From an uncultured Stenotrophomonas sp. (GTDB lineage Bacteria; Pseudomonadota; Gammaproteobacteria; Xanthomonadales; Xanthomonadaceae): a stretch of 64,000 bases of DNA. The stretch is taken from contig FLTS01000001.1 of the NCBI GenBank assembly GCA_900078405.1, positions 2,380,626-2,444,625 of the forward strand. The letters are read 5' to 3'. A program made the translations under genes and the position numbers. Shown here piece after piece: positions 61,301-64,000 of this stretch (its first letter is position 1; every line of letters starts with the position of its first letter). The notes beneath the pieces were generated by a model, which was not told where the DNA came from, did not search any database, and was given only the letters and a program-made list of their open reading frames with translations.

Positions 61301-62050
61301 CAATGCGTCGCGCAACTGCTGTCGATAGGTTTCGCCGTGCGCGACCACACCGTCGGCCAGCCGCCGCGCGGCGGTGTCGCGCAGCGGGCGCGGATCGTCC
61401 AGCACCGGCGCCGGGATTTCCGGCAGCAATGGCGAATCGGCGACCAGCGCCGGCAGGTCGGCGGCCAATGCTTCCGGGCTTTTCCACAAACCCAGCAAGG
61501 CATCCAGCGCCTCGCCGCGCGCGGCATGCAGGCGCCACAGTTGGGCGGCCAGTTCGGCGTGCAGCGGGCGGGTATTGGTCAGCAGTTCCGGCATGGCGAA
61601 GCCGTGGCCGCTTTCCAGTGCGTGTTCGCCCAACACGCGGGTGCAGAAGCCGTGGATGGTGAAGATCGCGGCGAGGTCGGTTTCCTCGGCGGCGATGCGC
61701 AGGCGCCGGGCCAGCTGCGCGGCGCTTTCGTCGCCCTGCGCCAGATGGCGTTGCAGGATGGCGTGGGTCAGTATGGTTTCCGGGCTGTCGCCGGCGGCGG
61801 GTTCGGCGTCCACCAGCCGCGCGGCCAAGGCCAGCCGCTCGCGGATGCGCCTGCGCAGTTCCTGCGTGGCCGCGTCGGTGAAGGTGACGGCCAGTATCTG
61901 GCCCATGCGCAGGCCGCGTTCCACCACCAGCCGGGTGAACAGCGTGGCCAGGGTGAAGGTCTTGCCGGTGCCGGCGCTGGCCTCGATCAGGCGCAGGCCG
62001 GACAGCGGCAGGTCGAGGTAGGGGTCGCGCGACGGCTGCCCGGCGTTCAT
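58367..62050 (-). CDS. recB: Exodeoxyribonuclease V beta subunit (RecB)
   Basis: The 3'-5' helicase and nuclease subunit of RecBCD, 1227 residues. It has Walker A IEASAGTGKTFT near residues 24-35, AVTFTDAATQEL, ALVDEFQDTDPRQW, IGDPKQAIYGFRGGDVHTY, ITLHKSKGLEYPLVYLPF and VGLTRAEHAL. The C-terminal nuclease domain has the catalytic YVLDYKSNRL. The last 30 residues include PLSLRERGWGEG, the translation of a common dispersed palindrome. It overlaps recC upstream and recD downstream by ATGA. The complex processes double-strand ends and degrades linear DNA. Confidence 0.96.
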   Translation of the reverse strand: MNAGQPSRDPYLDLPLSGLRLIEASAGTGKTFTLATLFTRLVVERGLRMGQILAVTFTDAATQELRRRIRERLALAARLVDAEPAAGDSPETILTHAILQRHLAQGDESAAQLARRLRIAAEETDLAAIFTIHGFCTRVLGEHALESGHGFAMPELLTNTRPLHAELAAQLWRLHAARGEALDALLGLWKSPEALAADLPALVADSPLLPEIPAPVLDDPRPLRDTAARRLADGVVAHGETYRQQLRDALDGGVLNKSSYKADWIEPLFQHLLHWSSHPDPAAKFDERLARLTHDALAAKTNKAKAGNTPVSPLQPLIADYVQALAHCVEWRRQQSIVLLHQLRFEARQRLAHHKQQYRVQTYDDLIDGVHAALAGEGGIELAGRLRAQYRFALVDEFQDTDPRQWDIFRRVFAEPAENAALFLIGDPKQAIYGFRGGDVHTYLHARALAGEAPRLAHNFRSRPALLRALDALYANAGERAFLDDRIRFEPVQPGDQRDDADYLLDGAPAPALTLHLLDPDDEGKPLKADDSRDAATLACVADIHRVLSAAREGRALIDGEPLQPGDIAVLVRSHKEAARIQQALAATGIPAVAAGKHSLFAGNEAHELRLLLLALLQPADEGRLRAALASVLLGESAAAIAALEHEGERQRHHQERLLRWRERWQRGGVLAMLSELCAEQAPRLLALVDGERRLSNYLQLGELLQEAGHRSIGLHGLLDWLQARIAHADDGDEAQLLRLESDARRVQVITLHKSKGLEYPLVYLPFVGIDGKAPDTDAHKTVHDGEQRVLHWKIDKDAESWKAATAQANAEEAAETARLLYVGLTRAEHALWMAAGAVAGLPASRLGPMLGDMDALAAHPDIRIVEGSIETLPARLPPEREQALPPVRNVQRALSHDWWVYSFTQLAHAEAGHDTAAAATEDSGGATDEPAQPEVETDAAAQPDTFDPRFAGSRFGNVLHAALENTDFAAWSGWQPGDAAPQGQGDIIAGALRKESYAETDIADGVALLTMLVGQTLTVALPEGGALHALDEGERRAEIEFHFAMQSTAVPALLRVLHEHGVARGRHGFGTRQRLEGLMTGKIDLTYVHDGRCYVLDYKSNRLPGYAPAQLEAAMRHSEYDLQALIYTVALHRWLRFRLGDGYDYARDFGGIRYLFCRGLDATRNPSPGLYAHRFAPELVQAVDELFAGGTPLKSLSSSTDEAIKPLSLRERGWGEGQTESVGTEP
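58410..58432. repeat. Palindromic repeat in the recB 3' end
   Basis: CCCCTCTCCC-GGA-GGGAGAGGGG, preceded by CCCCTCACCCCAAC, is a widely dispersed proteobacterial repeat. It lies inside the recB coding region, giving the peptide PLSLRERGWGEG. Confidence 0.8.
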
Positions 62051-64000
62051 GCCCGATCCTCCCCTTCCGGCGATTCCGGCAGCACCCGGCCTTCGCGCAG
62101 CGCGGTGAATATCAACAGGCTGTTGTGGATAAATCTGTTGGTAGTGGCCGCCGAGGCGAACGGATCGGCGCCGCGCAGGGCCAATTGCAGGGCTTCGCCG
62201 TTGCGCTCGCCCCAACTGCGCTCGCTGCCGTTCCACTTGTCGCGGCCGGCTTTTTCGCGCTTGTCGGCCTCGGCGTTGTAGATCGCCCAGCCGGTATAAG
62301 GGGCGAACGGCAGCGGCGCCTGCAGACCTTGAAAACGCAGGTGCAGCAAGGCTTTCAGCGCGTTTTTCGCCTGTCCGGCGGGTAGCGTCGGCAATGCGTG
62401 CGGGCCGTGGTTGCCTGCGCCATCGTCGAAGAACTGCAGCAGCGGCCTGCCCTCGCCGGCGGCGTTGGCCAGCAGCCAGTCCAACCCGCTGCGCAGCACC
62501 CAGGCCACGCCCGGCGCGCCGGCCTGCAACCGCGGCAGGCCCTGTGGATGGATTTGCGCGATGCGCCCGTGCACGTGGGTGCCGTCGATCTCCACCTCGT
62601 AGCGCTGGCTGTGCAACGGGGTGCCGTCGTGCCAGCGCGCGTAGCTCTGCGCGCAGGGGCGTATCTGCCCGAGCAGGCGCTCGAACTGCTGCCGCCCGAG
62701 CGCGCCGGAAGGCAGCAGCGCGCGGGCGCGCAGGCGTTCGTACAGGCCCGCTTCGTCACCTTCCAGCAACGCGGCGAGCAGGTGTTGCTGCAACGAGGAA
62801 TGCGCGCGGCCCTTTTCCGGCAGCACCAGCGGTTCGATGTCGTCGCTGGCGTCGATCTCGCCGGCCAGGCGCAGGCCGAGGCGGTGTTCGAGGAACTGCC
62901 CGGCGGGGTCGGCGAGGAAGCGGCGCAGGGCATCCAGCGACAGGCTGGTTTCCTGCAAGGCACCGGGCAGCGGCGCGGCCAGTTCGCCCTCGATCCACGC
63001 CGGCAGCCGCTGGCGCTGGCCACCGACGGCGCCGGCCGCCGGGTGCCATTGCCGCTGGTAGCTGAAGCGGCGCGGTTCGCCGTCGCCGCCGAACGCGGCC
63101 GGGGCGAACGGCTGCAACGGGTGCCTGACCACCGTCGCCCGGCGCGCGGCGGCGGGATCGTCGTGGCAGGCGGCGGCCGCGTCGAGCAGTTCGCTGACCA
63201 GTACCGACGGCTCGCGCGCGCTGCCGTCGCGGGCATCGGCACCGAGGTAGCTCAGGTAGAACACGTCCTGCGCCGAGGCCAGCAGTTGCAGGAACAGGAA
63301 GCGGTCGTCCTCGCGGGTGGAGCGGTCGCCCGGCTTGCGTTTGCCGCTGGCGATTTCCGCGGTGAGCCTGCTCAGGCCGGCGGCCGGATCGCGGCGCGGG
63401 AAATCGCCGTCGTTCAGGCCGAGCACGCAGATCACCCGGAACGGCAGCAGCCGCATCGGCACCATGCGGCCGAAGCTGACGCCGCCGGTAAGCAGCGGCG
63501 CGCGGGTGTCGGCCTCGGACAGCACCGCGGCGAAGTGGGCGCGCACCACCTCGGCCGGCACCGGTGCGTCGAAGCCGGCCTTTCCGGCCTCTTCGGCGAA
63601 GTCGTTGACCAGCTTGCGCAGGCGCTCCAGCGCGCGCGCGGTGGTCGGGTCGGCCGGAGTTTCCGGCAGCAGCGCCTTCAACAGCGCAAGCAGGCGTTCG
63701 CGCCATTGCGCCGGGGGCAGCGCCTCGGCCAGCAACTGCTGGTGGCGGGCGAGCACGCGCAACAGGCGGATCAGTGCGTCGAGCGCGGCCAGCGCGCTGC
63801 CTTCCAGCTCCGGCCACGGCGCCACGCCGCACAGGTCGCCGTCGCTGCCGCTGGCGTGGCCCAGCAGCAGCCGGTCCAGCGCGAACTGCCAGGTACAGGC
63901 GTCGTCGGCCGGCGCCTGATGCTGGCCGCGATGCGCGGCGTCCAGCCCCCAGCGCGCGCCGGCGGCCTGCAGCCAGCCGTGCAGGCGCTCGAACGCGGGC
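62047..64000 (-). CDS. recC: Exodeoxyribonuclease V gamma subunit (RecC), C-terminal part
   Basis: The frame is open to the right edge, so the N-terminal part of RecC lies outside; about 650 residues are seen. RecC scans for the Chi signal and holds RecB and RecD together. Family segments are RWGLDAAHR and WQFALDRLLLGH near the edge, PFRVICVLGLNDGDFPRRDP, KRKPGDRSTREDDRFLFLQL and FLSYLG-like VFYLSYLGADARDGS. The fold is that of an inactivated SF1 helicase. The stop overlaps the recB start (ATGA). The order recC-recB-recD forms one operon. Confidence 0.95.
   Translation of the reverse strand, partial: PAFERLHGWLQAAGARWGLDAAHRGQHQAPADDACTWQFALDRLLLGHASGSDGDLCGVAPWPELEGSALAALDALIRLLRVLARHQQLLAEALPPAQWRERLLALLKALLPETPADPTTARALERLRKLVNDFAEEAGKAGFDAPVPAEVVRAHFAAVLSEADTRAPLLTGGVSFGRMVPMRLLPFRVICVLGLNDGDFPRRDPAAGLSRLTAEIASGKRKPGDRSTREDDRFLFLQLLASAQDVFYLSYLGADARDGSAREPSVLVSELLDAAAACHDDPAAARRATVVRHPLQPFAPAAFGGDGEPRRFSYQRQWHPAAGAVGGQRQRLPAWIEGELAAPLPGALQETSLSLDALRRFLADPAGQFLEHRLGLRLAGEIDASDDIEPLVLPEKGRAHSSLQQHLLAALLEGDEAGLYERLRARALLPSGALGRQQFERLLGQIRPCAQSYARWHDGTPLHSQRYEVEIDGTHVHGRIAQIHPQGLPRLQAGAPGVAWVLRSGLDWLLANAAGEGRPLLQFFDDGAGNHGPHALPTLPAGQAKNALKALLHLRFQGLQAPLPFAPYTGWAIYNAEADKREKAGRDKWNGSERSWGERNGEALQLALRGADPFASAATTNRFIHNSLLIFTALREGRVLPESPEGEDRA

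Noticed and set aside
59168..62281. 1037-codon open frame antisense to recB
   Set aside because: Long antisense frames are expected at this GC content; the opposite strand encodes an unmistakable RecB with all helicase motifs. The same holds for long antisense frames at 9693-12317, 30375-32666, 5703-8189 and 43845-46157.

Overview
The window is GC-rich, densely packed chromosomal DNA. Its content points to the Xanthomonadaceae (Lysobacteraceae), of the Stenotrophomonas / Pseudoxanthomonas / Lysobacter type. The pointers are several TonB-dependent receptors, including one of the Xanthomonas/Caulobacter carbohydrate class; many GTAG-headed palindromic repeats (REP elements) between genes; an XVIPCD-type effector with a lipoprotein partner; and a DUF3348-DUF802-OmpA-DUF2894 cluster. 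Species cannot be decided from the sequence alone. I saw no rRNA, tRNA, CRISPR array, insertion sequence or prophage.

Layout. 1-4.5 kb: lipoprotein fragment, YceH, a GNAT acetyltransferase, Rep helicase and thymidine kinase. 4.5-17.6 kb: a beta-glucan use locus with GH16 and GH3 glycosidases, a LacI-type regulator, a large TonB receptor, a cupin-like protein, a sugar:proton symporter and OpgD. Three copies of one 14-bp palindrome lie before the GH3-GH16 pair, the receptor and the symporter, so the LacI protein probably controls all three units. 17.8-26.4 kb: MutM, a fatty acid desaturase overlapping an EF-hand protein, an ABC ATPase, acid phosphatase, GH18 protein, AIM24-like protein, a small membrane protein and a patatin lipoprotein.

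26.5-34.7 kb: an iron-type operon read leftwards behind a Fur-box-like site: TonB receptor, membrane-anchored CobN-like chelatase, ExbB-like and ExbD-like (DUF2149) proteins, then a porin. 34.7-37.6 kb: an Lrp regulator facing phenylalanine hydroxylase, and a cobalt/nickel exporter facing its RcnR-type sensor. 37.7-43.3 kb: a siderophore locus read leftwards behind a second Fur-like site; its receptor gene is broken by an 83-bp insertion bounded by a 21-bp direct repeat.

43.4-47.5 kb: a four-gene operon encoding a motor-like membrane complex (MotA/ZorA-like protein with a very long helical tail, MotB/ZorB-like protein with a peptidoglycan-binding domain, two uncharacterised partners). This is the best candidate for a little-known system. 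47.6-54.4 kb: VOC protein, YcaQ-like protein, small conserved proteins, a TonB receptor, pirin and its divergent LysR regulator. 54.4-56.3 kb: a small accessory island with an XVIPCD-amidase effector and lipoprotein immunity candidate, a second copy of the lysR 3' end, and an RHH antitoxin with an internally deleted ParE toxin. 56.5-64 kb: recC (cut by the right edge), recB and recD in one overlapping operon.

Six genes end exactly in the TAG of a GTAG-headed repeat, and the recB and recD reading frames run through further palindromes.
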